Shown here piece after piece: positions 40,459-49,920 of a DNA stretch of 64,000 bases. A model generated the notes under the pieces. That model saw nothing but the letters and a program-made list of their open reading frames with translations. It made no database searches and was not told where the DNA came from. Both the position numbers and the translations under genes were made by a program. The stretch spans positions 186,001 through 250,000 of the forward strand of contig FMTU01000007.1 in the NCBI GenBank assembly GCA_900100475.1, in the 5' to 3' direction. Each line of letters opens with the position of its first letter. Position 1 is the stretch's first letter. Origin of the DNA: Sphingobium faniae. GTDB taxonomy: Bacteria; Pseudomonadota; Alphaproteobacteria; Sphingomonadales; Sphingomonadaceae.

Positions 40459-40812
40459 ATGGACCCCAAACCGATCAAGCTGGTGTCGATCCTGACGAAG
40501 AATCCCGCACTCTCCTTTCAGGAGTTTCAGGATTATTATGAGAACAAGCATTGTAAAACCATCAAGTTGATTCCCGGCGTGCAGCGCTATTTCCGCCGCT
40601 ACCTCCAGACCCTGCCGGGCGGAACGGTGCCGTTCAGCGAGGAGCCGGTCTTCACCGCAATGGCCGAATTGTGGTTCAACAGCCGTGAGGATCTCGAATT
40701 CGCGCTACGCCGGAGCGCAGACCCGGAGATCGCCAACATATTGGTTCCTGACGAGAAGTTTCTTTTCGACCGGGAAAAGATGCGGATTTACACGGTCGAC
40801 GAGCGCTTCTGA
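40459..40812 (+). CDS. EthD-domain protein (copy 1)
   Basis: A 117-residue dimeric alpha/beta-barrel protein from ATG 40459. PIKLVSILTKNPALSFQEFQ is followed by DYYENKHCKTIKLIPGVQRY, with the H of the Y-E-x-x-H motif, FTAMAELWFNSREDLEFALR, and LFDREKMRIYTVDE. This is the EthD pattern, named from an ethyl tert-butyl ether degradation cluster. Family members act in degradation or detoxification steps such as ring or ketone rearrangement. It resembles the copy at 41739 more than the one at 42201. Confidence 0.82.
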   Translation: MDPKPIKLVSILTKNPALSFQEFQDYYENKHCKTIKLIPGVQRYFRRYLQTLPGGTVPFSEEPVFTAMAELWFNSREDLEFALRRSADPEIANILVPDEKFLFDREKMRIYTVDERF

Positions 40813-40952
40813 ATCGCGCTGCGGAGACGCTTCACGCTCATGCTCCGGACAGTCGCGCACAGGATTCGTGCCGGTCATGAGCATATTTTCGACAATTTGG
40901 ACAGCAGCGGCGCGATCGGCGGTGAGCCGAAGATGATTTGGAGAATCCAGAA

Positions 40953-41714
40953 ATGAATGGTCAACTACAGGACAAATCCATCATTGTGACGGGAGCCGGA
41001 AAGGGCATCGGCCGTTCGGCCGCCCTGACCTTCGCAAAAGAAGGGGCATCTGTCGCATTGGCCGGGCGAACACGATCCAGCCTGGAGGAGACGGCTGAAC
41101 TGATCCGCGGCGGGGGCGGAAAATGCGTCGTCATCACTGCGGACGTAGCTCAGGACGAGGATTGCGCGCGGCTGATCAGCGAAACCGTGGCGGCGTTCGG
41201 CGGCCTGTACGGCGCGTTCAACAATGCCGCGATCGACGGAGAGCGCAAGCGGCTCGCCGACTATACACCGGCCGAGTTCGAGGACATCATCGCCACCAAC
41301 CTGCGGGGAACCTGGAATTGCATGCGCCATGAAATCCTTTGGATGCAGGACCATGGCGGCGGAGTCATTCTCAACGTGTCATCGGCAACGACCCAGCCGG
41401 CGGAAGCCTATATGGGTCTGTATGTCAGTTCCAAATATGGCATCCATGGACTGACGACGACTGCGGCGCTCGAATATGCGGAGGCCGGAATCCGCGTCAA
41501 CGTCCTGGTGCCCGGCGCGATCGGCACGCCCATGATGGACGAGGTGCTCGATTCCCAACCGGGCATGCGTGAGGCGGTCGTCGGACGCATTCCGCTCAAG
41601 CGGCTCGGCCTGGCACAGGAAATGGCGGACGCGGCGGTTTGGCTGCTGTCTGAGCGCAATGGCTACATGACGGGTTCGAGCGTCACGATCGACGGAGGCT
41701 ATGTCCTCGTCTGA
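40953..41714 (+). CDS. Short-chain dehydrogenase/reductase (SDR)
   Basis: A 253-residue classical SDR; ATG 40953 after GGAG. The cofactor motif is TGAGKGIGR, followed by NNAA, the Ser (VSSATT), and the catalytic YVSSK (Tyr/Lys), with a GAIGTPM loop and a conserved C-terminal GSSVTIDGGY. The residue after the second strand (AGRTRSSLEE) includes Arg, suggesting NADP or mixed preference. It likely oxidises an alcohol made by the upstream steps. It sits between two EthD copies in the same operon. Confidence 0.92.
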   Translation: MNGQLQDKSIIVTGAGKGIGRSAALTFAKEGASVALAGRTRSSLEETAELIRGGGGKCVVITADVAQDEDCARLISETVAAFGGLYGAFNNAAIDGERKRLADYTPAEFEDIIATNLRGTWNCMRHEILWMQDHGGGVILNVSSATTQPAEAYMGLYVSSKYGIHGLTTTAALEYAEAGIRVNVLVPGAIGTPMMDEVLDSQPGMREAVVGRIPLKRLGLAQEMADAAVWLLSERNGYMTGSSVTIDGGYVLV

Positions 41715-41738
41715 CGTTCGCAAACGGGAGGCGGATGT

Positions 41739-42116
41739 GTGATCAAACTGGTAATACTGCTCAAGAAGCGGGCCGACATGTCGCATGATGACTTCAGGCG
41801 TTATTATGAGGACCATCACTCCAAGTTGAATTTGGAGATTCCTTATGTACGCCGATATTTTCGCCGCTACCTGACTCCGATCGCCACGCCTTCCTCGGAA
41901 GGGGTCGGCGCGACGAACTTCGATGTCATGGCCGAACTGTGGTTCGACAACCGGCAAGACATAGATCGGGCGATGGCGTTCGTCGCGGAAACAGACCTGG
42001 CGGTGGCCCTGCGACAGGATGAAGAAAATCTCTTCGACCGAAAGAAAAGCACCTTCTACCTGGTGGAGGAATTCGAGACAGACCGGGCGACGGGCGCCAA
42101 CTTCAGGGTTCCTTGA
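41739..42116 (+). CDS. EthD-domain protein (copy 2)
   Basis: A 125-residue EthD protein, start GTG 41739 after GGGAGGCGG. It has IKLVILLKKRADMSHDDFRR, YYEDHHSKLNLEIPYVRRYF, FDVMAELWFDNRQDIDRAMA, and NLFDRKKSTFYLVEEFE. It aligns by eye along its length with copy 1, sharing RRYFRRYL and MAELWF. It has a slightly longer C-terminus. The two similar copies flank the SDR. Confidence 0.82.
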   Translation: MIKLVILLKKRADMSHDDFRRYYEDHHSKLNLEIPYVRRYFRRYLTPIATPSSEGVGATNFDVMAELWFDNRQDIDRAMAFVAETDLAVALRQDEENLFDRKKSTFYLVEEFETDRATGANFRVP

Positions 42117-42200
42117 GAACATGGACGGTCAGGCTCTGGTCCATGCATAACGATATCGCACTTCGATTCCCGACAACCCTCATGAGAGTGAGACATCATC

Positions 42201-42551
42201 ATGAAAAAACCACCGAAGCTGATCGCGCTGATTAAACGGAAGTCGGGCATATCCTTGCAAGATTTCATCCATCATTATGAAAATAACCACGCACCGCTGG
42301 TGGCGTCGCTGCTCCCCTATTCGGCGACCTATGTACGAAATTATGTGTTCGAAGATGCGCAAATCCAGCCGCTTCCGGCAATGGGCGGCGATTACGATGT
42401 CGTCACGGAGGTGACCTTCGCATCCCTCCAGGACTTCGAAGCCTTCAAGGAAGGCGCCGCCCGTCCCGATGTGATCGAAAAGATCCAGCAGGATGAACGA
42501 AACTTTCTGGAACAGGATAAGACCCGGCTCCTGATTGTGCAGCCTTATTAA
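42201..42551 (+). CDS. EthD-domain protein (copy 3, divergent)
   Basis: A 116-residue EthD-like protein. PPKLIALIKRKSGISLQDFI and HHYENNHAPLVASLLPYSATY keep the H-Y-E-N-x-H motif. The rest (VVTEVTFASLQDFEAFKEGA, FLEQDKTRLLIVQPY) is more distant from the other two copies. The typical EthD dimer fold is likely. It ends the small-protein series before the PQQ dehydrogenase. Confidence 0.78.
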   Translation: MKKPPKLIALIKRKSGISLQDFIHHYENNHAPLVASLLPYSATYVRNYVFEDAQIQPLPAMGGDYDVVTEVTFASLQDFEAFKEGAARPDVIEKIQQDERNFLEQDKTRLLIVQPY

Positions 42552-42613
42552 CGTCGGCGCACCGAACGCCTTCGTAAAAATTCGAATCGCGTTAGCTTAA
42601 GGAATGATTTCGA

Positions 42614-44737
42614 ATGGTTCAGCGTAAACTGGGCGTGTCTTGGCGAGCCCAGGCCACTACATTGGTTATGGCCGCCATTATTTCGGCCTGTTCTTCGTCG
42701 GTATCGCGGATAGCGACATCAGACGACATCGGCGCCAGGGACAACTGGCCCGGACATGGCCGGGATTCCGATGAGCAGCGGTTCAGTCCATTGCAGCAGA
42801 TCAACGCCGGCAATGTGGATAAGCTGGGCCTCGCCTGGTCTCTCGACCTCGATGAAGTCTCTCTCGAGGCCACGCCAATCGAGGTGGACGGGGTGATCTA
42901 TTTCAGCGGCGGCCGAGGCTTCGTTTACGCAGTCGACGCGATATCGGGAAAGTTGCTCTGGCAATATGACCCCGAACTCAACAAGGACAATCCCCGCGAA
43001 GCGCGTCTGACGATGAACATCAACAGGGGCGTCGCCTACTGGGATGGCAAGGTGTACATCGCGCTGAAGGACGGCCGGATGGTCGCGGTCAACGCGAAGA
43101 CCGGCGAGCCGGTCTGGATCTCGCGGTTTTTGAGGGCAGGCGACCTGTCCACAAGTACGGGCGCTCCCCGCATCTTCAACGGCAAGATCATCATCGGCAA
43201 CAGCGGGGCGGAGTTCGGAGCGCGAGGCTATGTCACCACCCTCGACGCGCAGACCGGCAAGATGCTCTGGCGCTTCTTCACGGTGCCCGGCGACCCGGCG
43301 AAAGGCTTTGAAAATGACGCCATGGCCATGGCCGCAAAGACCTGGTCCGGCGAATGGTGGAAATATGGCGGCGGCGGCACGCCCTGGAACGGCATTTCCT
43401 TTGACCGCGAATTCAATCAGATCCTGATCGGCACGGGCAATGGAGGTCCCTGGAACGGCAAATTCAGGTCGCAGGGCAATAAAGCCAATCTGTTTCTGGC
43501 TTCGGTCGTTGCCGTCGATGCGGACAGCGGACAGTATAAATGGCATTATCAATATAATCCCAACGATGTCTGGGATCGAAAGGCCACCTCCGACATCATA
43601 CTCGCTGACCTGCCGATCGGAGGACAAGTCCGAAAGGTCATGATGCAGGCCCCCAGTAACGGTTTCTTTTACATCATCGACAGGCAGGACGGAAAACTTC
43701 TGTCGGCGGAAAAGATCGGCAAGGTGAATTGGGCCGACCGGATCGACTTGAAGTCGGGGCTGCCTGTCGAGCGCGCGGGCATCCGCTATGAGGATGCTCC
43801 CTTCACTATCTATCCGAATGATTTTGGCGCCCACAACTGGCAGGCTTCTTCTTACAATCCCAATACCGGGCTGGTCTATATTCCGTACATGCAGGGCGGG
43901 ATGACATACAGCCATACCAAAGAGGCCGAGCAGCAGGTCACGGAAGATCCCGGCAGGATGCGGGTAAGGATCGGGGTCGATGCCGCCCGCTATAACGATC
44001 CGAACGACCCGCTTGACGGCAAGGGATCACTGCTCGCCTGGGACCCGGTCGCTCAGAAACTGCGCTGGAGGGTGGATTATCCCACGTCCAAAAATGCGGG
44101 GACCATGACGACTGCCGGCAATCTTGTCTTTCAGGGCAACAACCAGGGCCTTTTATACGCTTATGATGCGACAAACGGCCAGCGTCTGTGGACCTTCGAC
44201 ACCAAATTGGGCATTGCCGCGCCGCCGATCACCTTTTCGGTCAAGGGCAAGCAATATATCTCACTGTTGGTCGGAGCAGGTGGTACGACCGGAGGCCAGC
44301 AAGGCTGGAAATATGGCGTTCATCCCCGCCGGTTGCTGACGTTCGCGCTGGATGCCAAAGGCAAGCTTCCATCCACGCCCGCTCCTGATTTCAGCATTAA
44401 TCCTTTGGATGATCCGTCCATCCCGATCGATCCACGAAAGGTCGAACGCGGCCAGAAAATCTTCTACGGCTTCATGTGCAGCATGTGTCATAGCGATCTG
44501 GCGCCGAGCGCCCTGGCTCCCGATCTGCGCGAATCCGCGATAGCGTTCGATAGGGACGCGTTCAAGGACCTCCTCCGGCACGGAACGCTGATCTCCCGCG
44601 GCATGCCTCAATATGATGATCTGACCGACGCGGAGATGGACGATCTTTACTATTTCATCCGCGAGGGCGCACGACAAGCCACGAACGGGGATACGGACGC
44701 AGCCCAAAAAGGTCAGTCACGAACCCCGGGATACTGA
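42614..44737 (+). CDS. PQQ-dependent quinohaemoprotein alcohol dehydrogenase, lipoprotein
   Basis: A 707-residue protein from ATG 42614 after AAGGA. A lipobox I-S-A-C ends the signal (about residue 26), so it is membrane-anchored in the periplasm. Residues 40-590 form the eight-bladed PQQ propeller with tryptophan-docking repeats (GVIYFSGGRGFVYAVDAISG, GGGTPWNGISFD, WHYQYNPNDVWD with the catalytic Asp). Residues 610-690 hold a cytochrome c with haem motif CSMCH (622-626). It oxidises an alcohol and passes electrons to haem. The vicinal Cys pair usual before V-N-R-G is missing (R-L-T-M-N-I-N-R-G), and no other Cys exists besides the lipobox and haem pair. The residue two after the Asp is Lys, so a Ca-type rather than lanthanide-type site is expected. 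Confidence 0.9.
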   Translation: MVQRKLGVSWRAQATTLVMAAIISACSSSVSRIATSDDIGARDNWPGHGRDSDEQRFSPLQQINAGNVDKLGLAWSLDLDEVSLEATPIEVDGVIYFSGGRGFVYAVDAISGKLLWQYDPELNKDNPREARLTMNINRGVAYWDGKVYIALKDGRMVAVNAKTGEPVWISRFLRAGDLSTSTGAPRIFNGKIIIGNSGAEFGARGYVTTLDAQTGKMLWRFFTVPGDPAKGFENDAMAMAAKTWSGEWWKYGGGGTPWNGISFDREFNQILIGTGNGGPWNGKFRSQGNKANLFLASVVAVDADSGQYKWHYQYNPNDVWDRKATSDIILADLPIGGQVRKVMMQAPSNGFFYIIDRQDGKLLSAEKIGKVNWADRIDLKSGLPVERAGIRYEDAPFTIYPNDFGAHNWQASSYNPNTGLVYIPYMQGGMTYSHTKEAEQQVTEDPGRMRVRIGVDAARYNDPNDPLDGKGSLLAWDPVAQKLRWRVDYPTSKNAGTMTTAGNLVFQGNNQGLLYAYDATNGQRLWTFDTKLGIAAPPITFSVKGKQYISLLVGAGGTTGGQQGWKYGVHPRRLLTFALDAKGKLPSTPAPDFSINPLDDPSIPIDPRKVERGQKIFYGFMCSMCHSDLAPSALAPDLRESAIAFDRDAFKDLLRHGTLISRGMPQYDDLTDAEMDDLYYFIREGARQATNGDTDAAQKGQSRTPGY

Positions 44738-44838
44738 TGTTCATAAGTCAGCATAATATTAATAATGATTATATCATGACTTGAATACCAAATTACCTTT
44801 TTCATACTATATTTCATCACATAAAAAGGGGAGAAGTT

Positions 44839-46959
44839 ATGAGATTCAGGTTCCATTTCCTGTTGTCGACCGCATTGACCATTGCCGCACCCAATGTTGC
44901 AAATGCGCAAGCCGACGCGGCAACCCAGAGTGGGGGTGGCATCGCCGACATCGTCGTCACAGCACAACGCCGGGCCGAGCGACTTCAGGACGTGCCGATC
45001 GCAGTGAGCGCTGTCACTGCCGGCAATCTGGCGCAGCGCGGCATTACTGATCTCACCAATCTGGAATCGTCGGTGCCTGGCCTTAACGTGTCGAAGAACG
45101 GAGCGACCGCCATTCCGTTCTTGCGAGGCGTCGGTTCCAATGCCGCGAACCCGAACAACGAACCGTCGGTGGCTCTCTATGTCGACGGTATCTATATCGG
45201 TGCGCCATTCTCCAACCTGTTCGGGTTCAATAATATTGATCGTATCGAGGTCTTGAAGGGGCCGCAGGGAACCTTGTTCGGTCGCAATGCCACCGGCGGC
45301 GTCGTCCAGATCATTACTCGGACACCCAGTCACGATACCTCTGTCGAAGCCCAGGCAGGCTATGCGAACTATGACACGATCTCGTTGGGCGCATATGGAA
45401 CGACAGGACTGTCTGAAACGGTGGCTGTCGATCTCGCGATACAGTATAGAAATCAGAGGGATGGCTGGGGACGCAATATCACTCTCGATGTAGATAACAA
45501 CCGATCAAAGGAGTTTTCCGCCCGATCGAAACTGTTGTTCACCCCGACCGACCGCACGAAGATAACTTTGGCGGGCGATTATTCGTACAATCGCAATAGC
45601 TATACGACCTTCCACATCCCCAAAGGTTCGCTGGGCCTCGACGGGCTGCCGCATTATTACGGCCCCTATGACAGCGACGTGGATACGCCGACTATTATAT
45701 TCGCCCGTGCGCGTGGCGCTTCACTGACGATCGAACAGGATCTGGACTTCGCCACTCTGGTGAGCACGACGGCCCGCCGCCTCAATCGTGGCCGCTATGC
45801 CTTCGACCGCGACGGCACCAATATACCGGCGGTGATTGCCGATCTTCGCTATCATACCAACACCTGGTCGCAGGAGTTGCAGCTCGTAGGCGAGAAAAAT
45901 GGCGGCTTCGTATGGCAAGTGGGCGGATTTTATTTCAAAAGCGTTTCCGCCTACGACCGCGCAGACATCATTACGCCCGACGCCAACGGCGTGTTGACCA
46001 CGACGACGATCTATGGTCGTCAGCCGACGAAATCCTTCTCATTATACGGTCAGGCCACGTGGCAGATCCTCCCGGGCACGGAAATCACGGGGGGCCTGCG
46101 TTACACCGACGAAAAGCAGCGGGCGATAAACAATGTCAACGGGTTCGTCTTTCCTGACCGGAGTCAGGGATTCAACAAGCTCACCTGGCGCGCTGCGATC
46201 AATCAGACGATCGCTTCCGACGTGAAGGTCTATGCCTCCTACAATCGCGGCGTGAAGTCAGGCGGCTATGACCTGCTCGACCCGACGAGCGCAGGATTCA
46301 AGCCTGAGATCCTCGACGCCTACGAAATTGGGTTGAAGAGCGATCTTTTCGACCGCCATGTGCGCCTGAATCTCGCCGCCTTCTACTATGACTATCGGGA
46401 CATCCAGGTCACGGCCGTCCGCAACCAGCTCACAGCCACGTTCAACGCGGCGGCGGCCACCATCAAGGGCGCCGAAATGGATCTGACGGTTGCTCCTGTA
46501 CGCGGTCTTACCATCAATGCCGGCGCATCCTATCTCCACGGACGCTACAAGGATTTCCCCAATCCGGTCGCGTTCAATGCGGATGGCTCCGCCCATGTGT
46601 TCCCGAACAACAACGCGAAGGGCCGCACCACCAACAGGACACCGAAGTTCACCGGCTCCCTCGGAGCCAATTATGAATTCGAATTGGCTGGCGGAAACAT
46701 GAATCTGGGCGCGAATGCATATTATAATGATGGATTTGTCTTTGACGACGTAGCGGGCAGGCTACGCCAGAGACACTATCAGGTCGTCAACGGCGCCATG
46801 GGCTGGACCACGCTGGACGAGAGGTTCGGCATCAGCCTCTGGGTCCGCAATATCTTCAACAAGATCTATCTGAGCCAGGCGGTCACCGGTCAGCTCGGCG
46901 ACATTATCACCAATGCCGAACCGCGCGTCTATGGCGTCACCGCGAATGTGAAGTTTTGA
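44839..46959 (+). CDS. TonB-dependent receptor
   Basis: A 706-residue outer-membrane receptor from ATG 44839 after GGGGAG. A signal peptide ends near NVANAQ. The TonB box/plug starts with ADIVVTAQRRAERLQDVP, with RGVGSNAANP, SVALYVDGIYIG and IEVLKGPQGTLFGRNATGG. A 22-strand barrel follows, ending in aromatic F (TANVKF). Sphingomonads use large sets of such receptors for hydrophobic or aryl substrates. The paralog at 62545-64000 shares long identical blocks, for example GLKSDLF and RNQLTATFNAA. It probably imports the cluster's substrate. It follows an AT-rich promoter region (44738-44838). Confidence 0.93.
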   Translation: MRFRFHFLLSTALTIAAPNVANAQADAATQSGGGIADIVVTAQRRAERLQDVPIAVSAVTAGNLAQRGITDLTNLESSVPGLNVSKNGATAIPFLRGVGSNAANPNNEPSVALYVDGIYIGAPFSNLFGFNNIDRIEVLKGPQGTLFGRNATGGVVQIITRTPSHDTSVEAQAGYANYDTISLGAYGTTGLSETVAVDLAIQYRNQRDGWGRNITLDVDNNRSKEFSARSKLLFTPTDRTKITLAGDYSYNRNSYTTFHIPKGSLGLDGLPHYYGPYDSDVDTPTIIFARARGASLTIEQDLDFATLVSTTARRLNRGRYAFDRDGTNIPAVIADLRYHTNTWSQELQLVGEKNGGFVWQVGGFYFKSVSAYDRADIITPDANGVLTTTTIYGRQPTKSFSLYGQATWQILPGTEITGGLRYTDEKQRAINNVNGFVFPDRSQGFNKLTWRAAINQTIASDVKVYASYNRGVKSGGYDLLDPTSAGFKPEILDAYEIGLKSDLFDRHVRLNLAAFYYDYRDIQVTAVRNQLTATFNAAAATIKGAEMDLTVAPVRGLTINAGASYLHGRYKDFPNPVAFNADGSAHVFPNNNAKGRTTNRTPKFTGSLGANYEFELAGGNMNLGANAYYNDGFVFDDVAGRLRQRHYQVVNGAMGWTTLDERFGISLWVRNIFNKIYLSQAVTGQLGDIITNAEPRVYGVTANVKF

Positions 46960-46977
46960 CATCTGGTCATTTCGACC

Positions 46978-47008
46978 GGCCACCAATGCGACAGTCGCAT
47001 TGGTGGCC
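46978..47008. terminator. Bidirectional hairpin between convergent genes
   Basis: GGCCACCAATGCGA (46978-46991) pairs perfectly with TCGCATTGGTGGCC (46995-47008) around a CAG loop: a 14-bp stem. It lies 19 bp after the receptor stop and before the minus-strand ligase end. There is no U-run, so it may act as a structural stop for both transcripts. Confidence 0.7.
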
Positions 47009-47111
47009 CATTCCCTTTCAGATCAATCGGCAAGGCGATGGCCCCATGCTGGAGACAAGCGCGCCTCCAGCCGGGGAAACGGTTTGCAGCCGATAATCAC
47101 AGCGCCATTTA

Positions 47112-48677
47112 TCAGATCATATGGGCACGATCAGCCCAATAGCGTTGCCGCAACTCCCGCTTCAACAGCTTGCCCATGGGGCTACGCGGCAGTTGCTCCA
47201 TAAAATCAACGGACTTCGGACATTTGTAAAGGGACAGGCGATTGCGGCAGAATTGAATGATCTCCTGCTCCATGCCGGGTTGACGGCCAATTCCCGCGCG
47301 CAACTGCACCACGGCCCTGACCTGTTCGCCCATATCCTCGTCAGGCACGCCTATGACGGCGACATCCTCTATGAGTTCATGCTCGATCAGAATATTTTCT
47401 ACTTCCTGGGGATAGATATTCACGCCTCCCACAATGATCATGTGACTTTCGCGGTCGGTCAAATAGAGGAAACCCGCTTCATCGAGATAGCCTATATCGC
47501 CCAATGAGGCGAAGCCGTCGTCGTCATACAGCAGGTCAGACTTCGCCGCATCGTCATGATAGGAAATGCGCAAGCCGTTGGACATCATGATCCGTCCCAC
47601 TTGCCCTGGCGCCAGCGCCCGCCCCTGCTCATCAACGATCTTGATCCGACAATTCGCCGCCGGACGGCCGACCGATCCGGGATGGTCCAGCCATTCCGCC
47701 GAATTGATGAAGCTATGGCCGAAAGCTTCCGTGCCGGCATAAAGTTCGTCGATCACAGGACCCCACCATTCGATCATGCGCCGTTTCAAGGCAATCGAAC
47801 ATGGCGCTGCGGCGTGGATGGCGTGCCGCAAGGAACCAGTATCGACCTGGCAGCGAATATCATCGGGCAGGGCCGACATGCGGCCGAACATGGTCGGAAC
47901 GAAAAAGCCGTGCGTCACCCGATAATCCTGGATCGCCCGGAGAACCGGTTCAGGCGCGAATTTTTCGAAAGCGACGATCGTACCGCCCGCCCGCAGGACG
48001 GACATCATGAACCGGTTGGGCGCGGCGTGATAGAAGGGGCCGGGATTGAGGAAGACGCTATCGTCTCCCAATCCATATTGCGCGCGCAGCATCGCGAACC
48101 GCTGGGGCGGTTCCTCGGGCGGCGCGTCGGGCAATATCGTCTTCACCCCCTTGGGCCGCCCCGTCGTGCCCGAGGAATATAGCATGGACGGACCGCGCCG
48201 ACGCGCGCCTGCGATTCTATGGCCGGGAAATGTCGGCAGGATCGCGTCCAGATCGGCGAAATCGCATGTGCTTCCACCCAGCATGTAAAGGACTGGCTTA
48301 TTCTCCAGCCGTTCGACGACCAACTGCGACAGATCCTTCAGCCCATGATCCGCGACCAGCAGCTTCGCTCCGCTATCCCTGACGATGTAAGCGGCGTCAT
48401 CGGGATTGAGATGGGTGGAAATGCACACATAGCGAATGCCGCTGTCCTTCGCGCCCCAGATCAACTCGGGATAGCGTGTGCTGTTGCCCAGAAGGAAGGC
48501 GACCGTTTCGCCTTCCTTCACGCCAGCCTTTTCAAACAGGTGCCCGACGCGATTGGCCTGGGCGACCAACGTCGCATAATCGACGGTCGCGCCGCTATCG
48601 GCCATGATGATCGCGGCCTTGCCCGGATGATCGCGGGCCACCTCCGAAGGATGCTGATAGAGGGGCGCGTCCGACAT
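47112..48677 (-). CDS. AMP-dependent acyl-CoA ligase
   Basis: A 521-residue adenylate-forming enzyme, last gene of a four-gene minus unit. It has the P-loop YSSGTTGRPKGVK, ELYAGTEAFGHSF, ASLGDIGYLDEAGFLYLTDR with the conserved Asp, and the C-terminal Lys region SPMGKLLKRELR. It activates a carboxylic acid to CoA via AMP. The cluster's oxidations would generate acids for it. The substrate pocket gives no clear specificity by eye. Confidence 0.92.
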   Translation of the reverse strand: MSDAPLYQHPSEVARDHPGKAAIIMADSGATVDYATLVAQANRVGHLFEKAGVKEGETVAFLLGNSTRYPELIWGAKDSGIRYVCISTHLNPDDAAYIVRDSGAKLLVADHGLKDLSQLVVERLENKPVLYMLGGSTCDFADLDAILPTFPGHRIAGARRRGPSMLYSSGTTGRPKGVKTILPDAPPEEPPQRFAMLRAQYGLGDDSVFLNPGPFYHAAPNRFMMSVLRAGGTIVAFEKFAPEPVLRAIQDYRVTHGFFVPTMFGRMSALPDDIRCQVDTGSLRHAIHAAAPCSIALKRRMIEWWGPVIDELYAGTEAFGHSFINSAEWLDHPGSVGRPAANCRIKIVDEQGRALAPGQVGRIMMSNGLRISYHDDAAKSDLLYDDDGFASLGDIGYLDEAGFLYLTDRESHMIIVGGVNIYPQEVENILIEHELIEDVAVIGVPDEDMGEQVRAVVQLRAGIGRQPGMEQEIIQFCRNRLSLYKCPKSVDFMEQLPRSPMGKLLKRELRQRYWADRAHMI

Positions 48678-48695
48678 TGTGCCTTCTTGCGATCC

Positions 48696-49700
48696 CTAAC
48701 CTCGCGCGCCGGAAAAACCTCTTTCCGCCCACGCCTTCCCTACTTCGCCGTTCCAGTGAATGACAGAACCTTCATCGAACATCAGGCTGATGTCGAGCGA
48801 CTTGGCACGGCCCGCGCACGTATCATAGGGATGAACCATCGCCGTGGGCACCGTTGCGAACGATGGGTCGAAATCGACGACCATCTCTCCCAGTTCGCTG
48901 TCAACCACCAGGCGATGGCCCTTCATCCAGCCATTTTCCTTGGTGGCGAATTGCGTTTCGCGAACGGTCGCCGGATAAATCCGCTCATCCTGAAAGACCG
49001 CGGCGTTGGACATGCCAAGGGAGCCATCCTCCGCGCGCATCATATAGACATAAAATCCCCGGCCGCTGGGGAAGATGCCGTTCAGCCAGTTATGCCCCGC
49101 ATATTTGCTGACATCACGAACACCGCGACTGTGATCGCGAATGGCATAGCCGTCGGATATGGTGAAAGACTGTTCGCCATAGGATATCGTGCCGGCGAAT
49201 TTGCAGATCTGATCGATATGCATTGATCCCGCCATTGTTTGCGCCTGGAGCGAATTTCCCTTCATGTTCCAGACCGGCGCGATGCCTTCCAGCCTGAAGT
49301 CGAAGACGCACCGTTCCGAAGCCGTGATCTGCGGCCCGTTCTCGATCAGGTCGACCGCCGTCGATTTGACCATCGGCCCATCGAACCGCAAAATCGCCTG
49401 TTGCCCCGGTTCGGTCACTTCATAATGCGACAGGCCGCCGCTGACGGAACGGTCCGTGCTGGTGCGGCCATAGCCGCGATGGAAGGCCACCGTGCCGTCA
49501 GGAAAGGTTGCCAGAATATTCTCGCGCCAGAGCATGGGATCGCTGTGCCAGCGGCCAATGCTGTAGAAGAGGCTTGTCTTCGTTTCGAAACATGCCAGGC
49601 CAACGAAGAAATTTTCGCTCCACCATTTGGTGGAGGGTATGTCCTTCATCGGATATTCGTCGGGAATATAGGCTTGCTGCACGTCGTGGCCTTCCTTCAT
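48696..49700 (-). CDS. RDHS-motif protein (DUF7064/7065-like), copy 1
   Basis: A 334-residue protein from ATG 49700. It is largely beta (SLFYSIGRWHSDPMLWRENI, AVFQDERIYPATVRETQF) with the signature IRDHSRGVRDVSKYAG and FPSGRGFYVYMMRAEDGS. It is closely related to the product at 59591 (both share DIPS-KWWSENFF and GYAIRDHSRGVRD) and more distantly to 54962-56008. The fold recalls lipocalin-like AttH/CrtC-type proteins. Members are uncharacterised and I use DUF7064/7065 as a tentative family name. No function is known. Confidence 0.7.
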   Translation of the reverse strand: MKEGHDVQQAYIPDEYPMKDIPSTKWWSENFFVGLACFETKTSLFYSIGRWHSDPMLWRENILATFPDGTVAFHRGYGRTSTDRSVSGGLSHYEVTEPGQQAILRFDGPMVKSTAVDLIENGPQITASERCVFDFRLEGIAPVWNMKGNSLQAQTMAGSMHIDQICKFAGTISYGEQSFTISDGYAIRDHSRGVRDVSKYAGHNWLNGIFPSGRGFYVYMMRAEDGSLGMSNAAVFQDERIYPATVRETQFATKENGWMKGHRLVVDSELGEMVVDFDPSFATVPTAMVHPYDTCAGRAKSLDISLMFDEGSVIHWNGEVGKAWAERGFSGARG

Positions 49701-49705
49701 CCTGA

Positions 49706-49915
49706 TTATTTGCCCCGCCGGAACAACAATGTCAGCAGGAACAGAACCGTCTTGACATCGAGCAGCTTGAGGGCCGCGCGCGCCTGATCGGGGGACAGAA
49801 CCGCCTGGATCGGCAGAGCGCCCATGATCCGTCCCTCGATCACCAGATCATCGCCTTCGACCCGCAACGCCTTGACATCCATCAGCGAGTCATTGTCGAT
49901 CGTTCGCAGTTGCAT
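49706..49915 (-). CDS. Small hypothetical protein (69 aa)
   Basis: A 69-residue minus-strand protein from ATG 49915 preceded by AAGGA. It has VEGDDLVIEGRIMGALPIQA, then a C-terminal hydrophobic stretch and basic tail (KTVLFLLTLLFRRGK). It lies between the membrane gene and the RDHS gene with 5-bp gaps, so it is co-transcribed. Could bind the membrane by its tail. No family recognised. Confidence 0.65.
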   Translation of the reverse strand: MQLRTIDNDSLMDVKALRVEGDDLVIEGRIMGALPIQAVLSPDQARAALKLLDVKTVLFLLTLLFRRGK

Positions 49916-49920
49916 GATCC

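Noticed and set aside
42719-43915. Minus-strand open frame (398 codons)
   Set aside because: Antisense to the PQQ dehydrogenase. Composition is that of a mirrored frame.
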